From contig NZ_LMVB01000001.1 in assembly GCF_001510645.1 (NCBI RefSeq), forward strand, positions 1,664,436 to 1,728,435: a stretch of 64,000 nucleotides of DNA, read 5' to 3'. Made by a program: the position numbers and the translations under genes. Origin of the DNA: Paenibacillus sp. FJAT-29882. Its GTDB lineage: Bacteria; Bacillota; Bacilli; Bacillales; DSM-1321. Each line of letters starts with the position of its first letter. The first letter of the stretch is position 1. Below, piece after piece: positions 25,444 through 34,336 of the stretch. The notes beneath the pieces are model-generated. The model was not told the DNA's origin. It saw nothing but the letters and a program-made list of their open reading frames with translations, and searched no databases.

Positions 25444-27383
25444 TGACTGCCCATATTCTAATTGACGGACATGGTTTATTGGCCGATTTTGTCTATGATC
25501 AATTGTCCGGCAACTATCCCATAACGCGTCAAAGCATTTTAGAAGAGGTTCCCAAAGAAACAGAATTAGCTCTGGTGCTACACGATGCCTGGCATCCTTC
25601 GGTTCATCAACAAGCGGAAGAAAGATTAAGGGGAACCGGTATCCCGTGGCTCCGAGGTTTTGTTTCATTTGGCGAAGGAATCATTGGCCCATTAGTACAT
25701 CCCGATACGATAGGATGTTCTCGCTGTGCTGACATACGGCGCCTTATAGCTGGGCCTGATCGCCAAGAAATGTGGGAGTTTCAAATGAGAATGGCATCAG
25801 GAGAAGGTGTACTGCGAGATGCATGGGCATCACGAACGGGACTATCGCATATGGCAACTTTGATATGTAAAGAAGTACAACAGTTTCTTCAAGGAGAACC
25901 CAACACCTTAGAAGAAAGAGTGTTCATTACTAACCTAAGAACGTTAAAGAACTCAAGTCACCTTTTCTTGCCTGATCCATTGTGCCCGTTGTGCAGTTCA
26001 ATACCTGATGACACACCGGAACTAGCTCAAATTAGGTTAGAATCTAGTCCTAAATTAAATGGTGATGGTTATCGCTGCCGTTCAATGGATGAATTAAAAA
26101 CAGTGCTTGTCAAAGATTATCTTGATTATCGTACTGGGATCATGAATGTAAAAATCCAAGATTTCACGCTGCCTTTTGCTGATGTTTTAATGAACATGCC
26201 ACTGTTTGGAGCGGATGAGGGAGTAGCAGGAAGATCTAATTCTTATGAGATGAGCGAGTTAACTGCTATTTTGGAAGGTTTGGAGCGTTATTGCGGAATT
26301 GAGCCTCGAGGCAAAAGAAAGGTAGTTCGGGATAGTTATCATAATTTAGAAAATCAAGCACTTAATCCTGCAACAGTAGGTTTACATGAAAAGGATCAAT
26401 ATGAAAAGCCTCATTTTCCGTTTAAATCATTTAATCCTGATGACCCAATGAATTGGGTCTGGAGCTATTCGTTCTTACAAGAACGCCCTATTTTGGTTCC
26501 AGAGTTACTCGCCTATTATAGTTTGGGCTATGGAGAGGGCTTTGTTTATGAAACTTCCAATGGATGTGCATTAGGGGGGAGTTTAGAGGAAGCCATTTTC
26601 CATGCTATTATGGAGGTCGTCGAGCGAGATTCATTCTTATTAACCTGGTATGCCAGGCTCCCACTTCCGCGTCTTGATCTTAGTTCTGCTAACGATAAAG
26701 AATTACAGCTGATGGTCGACCGTATACGTGAGGTAGCGGGATATGACCTTCATTTTTACAATTCTACGATGGAACATGAGATTCCAAGCGTTTGGGCAGT
26801 GGCAAAGAATAAAAAATCCAAGGGTGTAAACCTCATTTGTGCAGCTGGCGCTAACCCTGATCCAGTGCGGGCTGTAAAAAGTGCGATTTATGAGCTGGCA
26901 GGAATGATGTTTAGGGATGATGAAAAATTGGAGGAAAACCGGAAGAAATATGAAAGAATGCTACAAAATCCGTTCGAAGTACGTACCATGGAGGACCATG
27001 GCATGCTGTACGGATTGCGAGAAGCAGAGGAAAGACTGAATTTTTTATTGGATGATCATCGTCCTTTGCGTACGTTTGCTGAAGAATTCAAACAGTCGCC
27101 GGCAAATACTGATTTGAAAGATGATCTTCAGGATATTCTTAATAGATTCCGTCGATTAAACCTCGAAGTCATTGTGGTTGACCAAACAACACCTATAATC
27201 AAACGAAATGGATTATTCTGTGTAAAGGTCTTGATTCCTGGAATGTTACCGATGACATTTGGGCATCACCTTACCCGTGTGAAAGGGCTGGAGAGGATCC
27301 TCAGGGTACCGATGCAACTAGGCTTTAGGAAGATGCCGTTATCGTTTGAGCAGTTAAATCCATATCCCCATCCGTTCCCATAA
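25443..27383 (+). CDS. TOMM cyclodehydratase: E1-like domain fused to YcaO domain
   Basis: The 646-residue fusion has an N-terminal E1-like domain (about 1-195). It carries GPLVHPDTIGCSRC and a second CxxC in DPLCPLCSS, which together can bind zinc. The YcaO domain follows (about 215-646). ATP-site residues are seen in SELTAILEGLERYCG and in the region EEAIFHAIMEVVERDSF. The C-terminus is PYPHPFP, the PxPxP tail seen in azoline-forming YcaO enzymes. It uses ATP to phosphorylate the amide backbone and cyclise core Cys residues to thiazolines. Its start overlaps the previous stop by one base, so the genes are coupled. Confidence 0.92.
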   Translation: MTAHILIDGHGLLADFVYDQLSGNYPITRQSILEEVPKETELALVLHDAWHPSVHQQAEERLRGTGIPWLRGFVSFGEGIIGPLVHPDTIGCSRCADIRRLIAGPDRQEMWEFQMRMASGEGVLRDAWASRTGLSHMATLICKEVQQFLQGEPNTLEERVFITNLRTLKNSSHLFLPDPLCPLCSSIPDDTPELAQIRLESSPKLNGDGYRCRSMDELKTVLVKDYLDYRTGIMNVKIQDFTLPFADVLMNMPLFGADEGVAGRSNSYEMSELTAILEGLERYCGIEPRGKRKVVRDSYHNLENQALNPATVGLHEKDQYEKPHFPFKSFNPDDPMNWVWSYSFLQERPILVPELLAYYSLGYGEGFVYETSNGCALGGSLEEAIFHAIMEVVERDSFLLTWYARLPLPRLDLSSANDKELQLMVDRIREVAGYDLHFYNSTMEHEIPSVWAVAKNKKSKGVNLICAAGANPDPVRAVKSAIYELAGMMFRDDEKLEENRKKYERMLQNPFEVRTMEDHGMLYGLREAEERLNFLLDDHRPLRTFAEEFKQSPANTDLKDDLQDILNRFRRLNLEVIVVDQTTPIIKRNGLFCVKVLIPGMLPMTFGHHLTRVKGLERILRVPMQLGFRKMPLSFEQLNPYPHPFP

Positions 27384-27407
27384 TTGAAGCGTAGGAGGAC
27401 AAAAGAT

Positions 27408-28991
27408 TTGGAGCTAGAAACATTTCTACACCATCTACATTTTGACACCGATAAAATCTCTCCACCCGATTGGCAGGTGGACTGGGAAGACGCACCACTT
27501 CCCTATAAACTGTACCAAGGCTTACCAGAGATTCCTCTTACCGCAGATGCACCGTTAGCACTAAAGAGAAGTGAAGCCCATTTAAAACCCACCCTGGTGG
27601 AGCTTGGTCATTTCTTATGGTATGTATACGGTCTTACTCAATACTCTCAACTCGCTTTAAACGAGGGAAGCAAGGACAAAGCTGTGAGCTTTGTCCAGTC
27701 AGTACGGAGATTTGTTCCCTCTGGAGGGGCGTTATATCCCAATGAATTATATGTGTATATAAAGCTTGCGGACGCTCCAACAGGAATTTACCATTACGAT
27801 GTGGCACATCACCGCCTCGTTTTGGTGCGAGAAGGAAATTACGATGACTACTTATCCAGAAGTCTTGGAAATAGCTATCATATTTCTGACTGTTTTTGCA
27901 CCGTTTTTGTCTCGACAATTTTTTGGAAAAATTTCTATAAATACAATAATTTTTCCTACAGGCTGCAAGGGTTAGATGCAGGTGTGTTAATTGGGCAATC
28001 GTTAGAAGTAGCCAATCAGATGGGTTTCTCTTCAAAGGTCTGCTACCAATTTCTTGATCGATCTATTAATCATTTGCTTGGGCTATCCGAACAGGATGAA
28101 AGTGTATATGCGGTTATCCCATTATCTATTAATCCATCTATCCATGGTGTTGACAACAATCATGATAGAGAAGAAATTGTTTCTGCTACAGAATTGTGCC
28201 GGGAAGTGCCATTGTTGAAGCATGTTTCTTATAACCGTTCAAAGAGGATTGTTGATTATCCTAGTTTGAGAAAACTTAACGAAGCATCCATGTTTGAAAC
28301 AACGCAGTCATTTGTAAAGATAAAGAAAAAGAATAATGTGGAACCTACCTTAGGTATGGAGTCGATTTTGCTTCCAGATACGGAATACTTTTCGTACGAT
28401 CTCGCAACGGTTTGCAGAAAGCGATATTCTCCTGATAGCGATTTTATGATGGGAAAAGTGAGTCAAACACAACTAGCCACTTTGTTAAAAGAGACATGTT
28501 CCTTCACGTATCCGAATGACCTTGACGACACACATGGGAATGATGAAGCTCGTGTTTCTTTGTATGGCAGTTTATATAATGTGGAGGGAGTTCCAAGTGG
28601 TGCCTACTCTTATGACAATAACGCTCATGCACTTCGGGGCATAACCGAAGGAGATTACCGGCAGTTTTTACAATTAGGATTAACAATGCCCAATGTGAAT
28701 CTGTATCAAGTTCCGCTCTGTATGCATGTCGTTGGAGACAAGAATCACCTCAAAGAGAAATTGGGATATAGAGGATATCGCATTCAACAGATGGAAGCGG
28801 GCATTCTCGTACAACGACTGCTCTTGGTGTCGTGTGCCTTAGGGATGGGGGGCCATCCACTGCTAGGATTCGATGCGAACCAATGTGATGAACTTTATGA
28901 AATCAAATCGAAAGGAAAAACCAGCTTGATTCAAATCCCGGTAGGTCCATACCGTCCCCGTACCTGGTTAAAAGGGATTTTGCTTAGCTAG
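27408..28991 (+). CDS. SagB-type FMN dehydrogenase with two nitroreductase-like halves
   Basis: The start is the TTG at 27408, eight bases after AGGAGG; the frame is open back to 27384, next to the previous stop, but without a ribosome site. The product has 527 residues. The first half carries RRFVPSGGALYPNELYVY, the SagB/ThcOx FMN-binding signature, then GIYHYDVAHHRL. The second half repeats the fold (VPSGAYSYDNNAHALRG; YRIQQMEAGILVQRLLL; CALGMGGHPLLGFD). It would oxidise thiazolines to aromatic thiazoles with FMN. It is the last gene of the cluster, with a good terminator. Confidence 0.9.
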   Translation: MELETFLHHLHFDTDKISPPDWQVDWEDAPLPYKLYQGLPEIPLTADAPLALKRSEAHLKPTLVELGHFLWYVYGLTQYSQLALNEGSKDKAVSFVQSVRRFVPSGGALYPNELYVYIKLADAPTGIYHYDVAHHRLVLVREGNYDDYLSRSLGNSYHISDCFCTVFVSTIFWKNFYKYNNFSYRLQGLDAGVLIGQSLEVANQMGFSSKVCYQFLDRSINHLLGLSEQDESVYAVIPLSINPSIHGVDNNHDREEIVSATELCREVPLLKHVSYNRSKRIVDYPSLRKLNEASMFETTQSFVKIKKKNNVEPTLGMESILLPDTEYFSYDLATVCRKRYSPDSDFMMGKVSQTQLATLLKETCSFTYPNDLDDTHGNDEARVSLYGSLYNVEGVPSGAYSYDNNAHALRGITEGDYRQFLQLGLTMPNVNLYQVPLCMHVVGDKNHLKEKLGYRGYRIQQMEAGILVQRLLLVSCALGMGGHPLLGFDANQCDELYEIKSKGKTSLIQIPVGPYRPRTWLKGILLS

Positions 28992-29016
28992 AAGAGACAA
29001 GAGTACGCTCTATTTT

Positions 29017-29048
29017 GCTCTCAACCAATTTGGTTGGGGGTCTTTTTA
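29017..29048 (+). terminator. TOMM operon terminator
   Basis: CTCTCAACCA pairs with TGGTTGGGGG around ATT, followed by TCTTTTTATT. Confidence 0.8.
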
Positions 29049-29095
29049 TTATTTAGAGCACAAAGTCAAATACAATGGGGCAGAACTAGAGCATG

Positions 29096-29232
29096 TTACT
29101 TTGATTCGCTTTTCTTTATTGATTCCATTGACGTAATCCTTTCATGTCCTAGTAGCTCTTGAAGCGTTTGTAAATCAACTTGCAACATCAGCGTCGCAAA
29201 GGTATGACGCAAATGATGTAACGAAAAGCGGG
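29096..29232 (-). pseudogene. Tyrosine recombinase C-terminal remnant
   Basis: Minus-strand translation gives HHLRHTFATLMLQVDLQTLQ followed by ELLGHERITS and a stop, the HxxR and GH motifs of a Xer-like integrase. The N-terminus and the arginine box are missing. It is different from the complete recombinase at 15222-16340. It marks a past integration event between the TOMM and thiamin operons. Confidence 0.75.
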
Positions 29233-29297
29233 AGGGAGGAAATAATGCAAAAAATTCATTATTATTTAAAACTGGATTAAAATAGAATGGAATTCAC

Positions 29298-29326
29298 TTG
29301 AAACATTCTAATTATTGTATTAGAAT
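29298..29326 (+). promoter_or_regulatory. Promoter of the thiamin thiazole operon
   Basis: TTGAAA (29298-29303) and TAGAAT (29321-29326) are separated by 17 bases, about 45 bases ahead of the TPP aptamer. Confidence 0.6.
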
Positions 29327-29370
29327 TACATTTAGAATCAGAATAATCAAATAAATCAAATTATTAAATT

Positions 29371-29464
29371 GCTAGGGGATCCCTTGATAAGGGCTGAGAA
29401 GAAAGTAGTTACTTTTTAAACCCTCAAAACCTGAACAGGTTAGAACCTGCGTAGGAAAGTAGCG
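29371..29464 (+). ncRNA. TPP (thiamin) riboswitch
   Basis: The THI-box is plain: GGGCTGAGA (29391-29399), ACCTGAACAGGTTAGAACCT, and GCGTAGGAAAG. The closing helix is GCTA (29371-29374) with TAGC (29460-29463). A terminator follows before tenI, so TPP should switch transcription of the operon off. Confidence 0.95.
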
Positions 29465-29503
29465 AATGTTTGTACTTGTTTGCATGTGAACAAATTTCAA
29501 ACC

Positions 29504-29537
29504 AAACCACTTTTCTATTTAGAAGAGTGGTTTTTTT
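29504..29537 (+). terminator. Terminator of the TPP riboswitch
   Basis: AAACCACT and AGTGGTTT with inner TTCT/AGAA pairs surround ATTT, followed by TTTT. It is the OFF-state hairpin. Confidence 0.8.
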
Positions 29538-29629
29538 ATGAACAAAAAATGCTGAATAGGATTGATACCATATGATTTTAGAAGTAGGTGTTCTAACGGC
29601 TTTTTAATTGGATTTAAGGAGAGATAAAG

Positions 29630-30238
29630 GTGAAGCTAATGGCTGTAACAGATGATATGCAATCAGTTCGTGATCTGGCATCTAAGATCATTAGGATAAA
29701 GGATAAGATCGATATTGTCCAAATACGGGAAAAAACAAAAACAGCTCAAGAAATCATTACCGTGCTCCAGTATATGGAGGATGGTGGTGTTGAAAAAGAT
29801 AAAATCATCCTAAATGACCGTTTGGATATTGCTTTGTTAATGGGTATCCCAAGTGTTCATTTACCAGAAAAAGGTCTTCCTGTAAAAATGGTTAAACAAA
29901 ATTTTCCTCATATAAGGGTTGGACGCTCTGTTCATTCTTATGAGGGAGCAAAGAAAGCGGAAAGAGATGGCGCGGACTATGTTTTATATGGTCATTGTTT
30001 TGAGACCAATAGTAAAAAAGAAAAGACTCCAAATGGCATTCAGCCTATTCTCGAAATGAAAAAGGAGCTAAGGATCCCTGTTTATGCTATTGGTGGTATT
30101 ACATTGAATAAAATAGATACTTTGCAACAAGTGAAAGTAGATGGCATAGCGGTGATGTCAGGGATTTTTTCCGCAGAAAAACCTTTTTCTTCAACAAAAC
30201 AGTATTATGAGGCGATAAATCATGAATCAAAAATTTGA
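29630..30238 (+). CDS. tenI: Thiazole tautomerase TenI
   Basis: The 202-residue TIM-barrel protein resembles ThiE but follows Bacillus TenI closely: the N-terminal AVTDDMQSV, VGRSVHSYEGAKKAE, the catalytic His in YGHCFETNSKKEK, and GIAVMSGIFSAEKPF. It aromatises the thiazole carboxylate made by ThiG. The start is a GTG seven bases after AAGGAGAG. It is the first gene behind the TPP riboswitch and overlaps thiO by 17 bases. Confidence 0.9.
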   Translation: MKLMAVTDDMQSVRDLASKIIRIKDKIDIVQIREKTKTAQEIITVLQYMEDGGVEKDKIILNDRLDIALLMGIPSVHLPEKGLPVKMVKQNFPHIRVGRSVHSYEGAKKAERDGADYVLYGHCFETNSKKEKTPNGIQPILEMKKELRIPVYAIGGITLNKIDTLQQVKVDGIAVMSGIFSAEKPFSSTKQYYEAINHESKI

Positions 30239-31340
30239 AGTAGCCATAATTGGCGGCGGAATAATTGGTTGCTCAATTGCTTATTATTTAGCAAAGGAAA
30301 AGATGAATGTGGCATTGTTTGAAGGCAATCAAATAGGTTCGAAATCGACAAGTGCTGCAGGTGGTATGCTTGGAGCTCACTCTGAATGTGACGGAGATTT
30401 TGAAGTATTTTTCCCTTTTGCAAGAAGCAGTCAACATGCCTATTCCCAACTTAAAGAAGAATTAAATTATTTGAGCGGTTTCGATATAGGGTACAAAAAA
30501 GGTGGGATTTTAAAGCTTGCTTACAATGAATCTGATAGAAATGGGCTTCAATCCATCTTATCTCAACCGACTGTAAAATGGCTCGATAAAGAGGCGGTAT
30601 GGGAGATGGAACCTGATGTTTCTTCCAATCTATTAGGAGCGGCCTACATTGAAGACGATGTCAATGTTATGCCAATCGCTGTTTGTCAGGCATTTGCCAA
30701 AAGTGCCCAAATACTTGGGGCTTCTCTGTTCGAATTTTCCCCTGTACTAGATATTCAAAAGAAAGATAATAGCTTCTTGATTCAAACAGCAACAAGTCAC
30801 GTGGAAGCTAAGCATGTTGTGGTTGCCAGCGGGGTTTGGAGTACACCATTTTTTAAACAGCTTGGGTTAGACCATCAATTGACTCCTGTAAAAGGGGAAT
30901 GTCTTTCTGTAATAGATGAAAAAGCGACTTTAAAATATACAATCTTTCATGATCACTATTATATTGTGCCGAGAAATAACGGAAGACTTGTAATTGGAGC
31001 TACCATGATTGAAAATGATTGGAATGAAAAAGTTAGTCTCAGTGGGATTGACACTTTAATTGCGAAGGCAAAAACGATGCTTCCGACTGTTGCAGATATG
31101 AAAATGGATTCTTTTTGGGCTGGATTACGTCCGCAAACATTTGATCAAAAACCATTCATCGGGCACCATCCTGAAGAAGAAGGGATTTTATTTGCTACAG
31201 GGCATTATCGAAATGGAATCCTACTTGCTCCTGCAACGGGGCAAATGATTCGTGATTTGATACTTAAAAGACAAATAAAAAACGAATGGGTGGAGGCCTT
31301 TAAAATCGACCGCCGCCAGCCATTGCTGTTAAGGAGGTGA
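30222..31340 (+). CDS. thiO: Glycine oxidase ThiO
   Basis: The 372-residue FAD enzyme oxidises glycine to the imine (glyoxylate imine) used by ThiG. The dinucleotide-binding motif is IIGGGIIGCSIAYYLA (9-24), followed by GSKSTSAAGGMLGAHSE with the flavin contacts. The C-terminal GLRPQTFDQKPFIG and TGHYRNGILLAPATG are typical of the DAO family. It overlaps tenI and is followed four bases later by thiS. Confidence 0.92.
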   Translation: MNQKFEVAIIGGGIIGCSIAYYLAKEKMNVALFEGNQIGSKSTSAAGGMLGAHSECDGDFEVFFPFARSSQHAYSQLKEELNYLSGFDIGYKKGGILKLAYNESDRNGLQSILSQPTVKWLDKEAVWEMEPDVSSNLLGAAYIEDDVNVMPIAVCQAFAKSAQILGASLFEFSPVLDIQKKDNSFLIQTATSHVEAKHVVVASGVWSTPFFKQLGLDHQLTPVKGECLSVIDEKATLKYTIFHDHYYIVPRNNGRLVIGATMIENDWNEKVSLSGIDTLIAKAKTMLPTVADMKMDSFWAGLRPQTFDQKPFIGHHPEEEGILFATGHYRNGILLAPATGQMIRDLILKRQIKNEWVEAFKIDRRQPLLLRR

Positions 31341-31344
31341 AAAA

Positions 31345-31548
31345 ATGCCCATTACATTAAATGGAAAAAATATTGATCTTCAAGAGGGAGTCAATACGGT
31401 TGAACAATTACTTTCCCACTATCATTTAGAAAACCGTATTGTCGTAGTTGAGGTCAACAAGGAAATTGTCATGAAAGAAAACTATAAAACAATGAGTCTC
31501 TCACATGGGAATGTCGTTGAAATTATTCATTTTGTAGGAGGAGGATGA
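31345..31548 (+). CDS. thiS: Sulfur carrier protein ThiS
   Basis: The 67-residue ubiquitin-fold protein ends VEIIHFVGGG with the C-terminal Gly-Gly that is adenylated by ThiF and converted to thiocarboxylate. The ATG follows AAGGAGGTG. It lies between thiO and thiG, as in other Bacillus operons. Confidence 0.93.
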   Translation: MPITLNGKNIDLQEGVNTVEQLLSHYHLENRIVVVEVNKEIVMKENYKTMSLSHGNVVEIIHFVGGG

Positions 31549-31551
31549 AAC

Positions 31552-32319
31552 ATGTTAAAAATTGCCGATCGTACGTTTCAATCAAGACTTTTATTAGGAA
31601 CTGGTAAATATCCATCATTTGATATGCAAAAAAAGGCGGTAGAAGTATCGGAAGCAGAAATTTTAACCTTTGCTGTTAGAAGAATGAATATTTTTTCAGA
31701 GGAGCAACCCAATTTTCTTGAACAACTAGATTTGTCTAAATATACGCTTCTTCCTAATACGGCTGGTGCGAAAACAGCTGAAGAGGCGGTGCGGATTGCG
31801 AAACTGGCAAAAGCTTCTGGATTATGTGACATGATTAAAGTAGAAGTAATTGGAGATTATCGAACACTTTTACCAGATCCTGTTGAAACATTAAAAGCCT
31901 CTGAAATGTTATTGGCAGAAGGATTTATTGTTTTGCCTTATACATCCGATGATGTTGTGTTAGCAAGACGTCTTGAAGAACTTGGGGTACACGCTGTTAT
32001 GCCAGGTGCATCACCGATTGGTTCTGGTAAGGGAATTATCAACCCACTTAACTTAAAGTTTATTATTGAACAGTCGCAGGTTCCGGTGATCATAGATGCG
32101 GGTATTGGTTCTCCTAAAGATGTAGCATTTGCGATGGAGCTTGGTGCGGACGGAGTGTTACTAAATACAGCTGTTTCAGGTGCGAAAGATCCTGTTAAAA
32201 TGGCACAGGCAATGAAGCTGGCAATAGAAGCTGGAAGATTAGGATTCGAAGCTGGAAGAATAGATGAAAAAGAGTATGCGGTAGCGAGCAGTCCAACAAC
32301 TGGGATGGTGACATCTTGA
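31552..32319 (+). CDS. thiG: Thiazole synthase ThiG
   Basis: The 255-residue TIM-barrel enzyme joins DXP, the glycine imine and ThiS thiocarboxylate into the thiazole. Signature stretches are [11 protein letters not shown] (13-23), [24 protein letters not shown] with the lysine that forms the Schiff base, and [13 protein letters not shown]. Its stop overlaps the TTG of thiF. Confidence 0.95.
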   Translation: MLKIADRTFQSRLLLGTGKYPSFDMQKKAVEVSEAEILTFAVRRMNIFSEEQPNFLEQLDLSKYTLLPNTAGAKTAEEAVRIAKLAKASGLCDMIKVEVIGDYRTLLPDPVETLKASEMLLAEGFIVLPYTSDDVVLARRLEELGVHAVMPGASPIGSGKGIINPLNLKFIIEQSQVPVIIDAGIGSPKDVAFAMELGADGVLLNTAVSGAKDPVKMAQAMKLAIEAGRLGFEAGRIDEKEYAVASSPTTGMVTS

Positions 32320-33332
32320 CGAATCGGTATTCAAGACAGGAGTTATTTTTAGGAAGTAAGGCACATGCCAAAATAACAGAGGCGAGTGTAATCATCATTG
32401 GTGCTGGAGCTCTTGGATCTGCAAGTGCTGAAATGTTAGTAAGAGCTGGGATCGGGCGTCTGACGATAGTCGATCGAGATTATGTCGAGCTGAGTAATCT
32501 ACAAAGGCAGCAATTATATACGGAAGAAGACGTAAGAAATCAATTACCAAAAGCCATTGCTGCCAAAACAAGACTTGAACAAATCAATAGCGAAAATATT
32601 ATTAATAGTTTCATAGAGGATGTAAACGGACTGAATATTGAAGAATTGATTAAAGATCATTCAGTGATTGTGGACGCTACTGATAATTTTGAAACTAGTT
32701 TAATTGTGAATGATGCAGCTGTGAAACATGGAATTCCATTTCTATTTGGAGCATGTGTTGGAAGTTATGGACTTACATATCCAATTATTCCAGGAGAAAC
32801 GCCTTGTTTACACTGTTTATTAAATCATTTGCCAATGGATGGGATGACATGTGATACCGTTGGCGTGATAAGTCCGATCGTTCAAATTACTGCGGCATTA
32901 CAAGTTACACAAGTTTTACAGATTCTTTCAGGTGAAACACTTTCTCCGATGCTTCAATCAATGGATATTTGGAAAAATGAAAAAGCGGAGATCAATGTGA
33001 CTCAGTTAAAAAATAAACTTTGTCCAACATGTGGAGAACATCCATCCTATCCTTTTTTACTGTTTGAAAACCAAATGAAAACAGATGTATTATGCGGAAG
33101 AGATGCCGTCCAGCTTCGACCAGGGCTGAAGCAGAAAACTTATTCCCTCCCTCACTTGTTAGAGAGATTGGGGAATCATGTTACTAATCCTGTATTAAAT
33201 CGTTATTTGCTATCCTGTAAATTTGAGGATTATCAAATCGTTTTCTTTAAGGATGGCCGTGCGATTATTCATAGTACGAATGAAGCAAAAAAAGCGCGAG
33301 CTGTCTATAACCGATTCATTCAATTTTATTAG
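32316..33332 (+). CDS. thiF: ThiS adenylyltransferase ThiF
   Basis: The 338-residue E1-like enzyme starts at a TTG overlapping the thiG stop by four bases. The ATP loop is [19 protein letters not shown] (28-46), with [11 protein letters not shown] further on. Zinc cysteines occur as CLHC and CPTC, and a further Cys is in DGMTCDTVG. It adenylates the ThiS C-terminus. It is the last gene of the operon here; tenA and thiD, often present in Bacillus thiamin operons, are not in the window. Confidence 0.92.
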   Translation: MTNRYSRQELFLGSKAHAKITEASVIIIGAGALGSASAEMLVRAGIGRLTIVDRDYVELSNLQRQQLYTEEDVRNQLPKAIAAKTRLEQINSENIINSFIEDVNGLNIEELIKDHSVIVDATDNFETSLIVNDAAVKHGIPFLFGACVGSYGLTYPIIPGETPCLHCLLNHLPMDGMTCDTVGVISPIVQITAALQVTQVLQILSGETLSPMLQSMDIWKNEKAEINVTQLKNKLCPTCGEHPSYPFLLFENQMKTDVLCGRDAVQLRPGLKQKTYSLPHLLERLGNHVTNPVLNRYLLSCKFEDYQIVFFKDGRAIIHSTNEAKKARAVYNRFIQFY

Positions 33333-33431
33333 GGTTTATTATTTGGTTTAACGTTGGCGGAATGGAACCGCTGGAGAATGCTTTTTACCCATGTAGTTAG
33401 CTAGTAGCATGGAAAATACTGAATTCCCCTT

Positions 33432-33650
33432 CAGGATTCAGAGGGAAAGAAGATTGTATATATGGAGTTAGGTGTCGGATTTAATACTCCTGGCATTATT
33501 AGATATCCATTTGAAAGAATGACCTATCAATAATGAGAAGACGACCTTAATCCGATTAAACAAAGATGATTCAAAGGGGTTAGTGAGCCTCGCGATAAAA
33601 CAATAGCATCCACTGAAGATATGCAGAAGGTGATACCTTCATTAAGTGTA
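33432..33650 (+). pseudogene. Sir2-family deacetylase C-terminal remnant
   Basis: KIVYMELGVGFNTPGIIRYP is the conserved tail of SirTM-like Sir2 proteins. After a stop, shifted frames give TTLIRLNKDDSKGLVSLA and DKTIASTEDMQKVIPSL, consistent with the same gene. The catalytic part is missing. Confidence 0.65.
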
Positions 33651-33666
33651 GTTAAGGGCGTTAAAA

Positions 33667-33806
33667 TGTCGCAATTACAAATAAAGGATTATTCTTCTTT
33701 CATTCAACTAGAAGATAAATATACCCCGTCAAAGTTTTACTTTAACCGAAACGAGGAAATATTAGTGAAGGAAAGTGGAAGTATTAGCAAGGATCAACTT
33801 CCTTGA
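33667..33806 (+). pseudogene. Short gene fragment, unknown
   Basis: An ATG opens 46 codons (MSQLQIKDYSSFIQLEDKY...) directly after the Sir2 tail, in the same frame as its last piece, ending in TGA. There is no ribosome site. It is either the end of a longer Sir2-family protein or a separate remnant. Confidence 0.3.
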
Positions 33807-33897
33807 TATAGCTACCCATGTTGAAAAGTTATGATAAAAGATTATGGAGTATACGATGTTTATGTCCATGTAGAGCCAAATTAATAAAGAAAAGCTA

Positions 33898-34058
33898 ACT
33901 AAATCATTACCGCTAAAATGGGCGTTTCCAGTCGGGAAGATAGAAGAAGCTTAACTGAACATACATCAATTAAACGGTTGTCACCAGATGAGTTGAAATC
34001 ATTGGATTGGGCACCGGCATATATTCCTGCGATTGAAAAATCATCTAGACATCTATGA
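33898..34058 (+). pseudogene. NUDIX hydrolase remnant
   Basis: TKSLPLKWAFPVGKIEEA (33898-33951) resembles the start of a NUDIX box (FPGGKIExGE). After a deletion of most of the box, another frame gives EHTSIKRLSPDELKSLDWAP and AYIPAIEKS, the usual C-terminus of MutT-like enzymes. The gene is dead by internal deletion. Confidence 0.65.
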
Positions 34059-34085
34059 TCAATGAATGTTTTAGAAAAAGAATTT

Positions 34086-34121
34086 AGCTACTCACCTGAT
34101 ACGTGTGAATAGCTTTTTTTA
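34086..34121 (+). terminator. Terminator-like hairpin after the NUDIX remnant
   Basis: AGCTA-TCAC pairs with GTGA-TAGCT around a loop and is followed by a run of T's. It survived the decay of its gene. Bases 34122-34336 show nothing else except AT-rich DNA. Confidence 0.55.
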
Positions 34122-34336
34122 TTTTATGCTACTTGATCGCTCCTATAGTGGGGTTGCATTTATAACTCTGAAGAATGCCTATGACCCTTTCATAGACACT
34201 CGTTTTATAGGTCAGTAAAATTCGCTTACAATAGGTGTGCCGATATTGATACAGAATTATAATGAATAATTTTAAAAATGCTGGTAGAATGATAATCATC
34301 GAATTTATAGAATGTTTAAAAGGTGGGACTAGTAGT

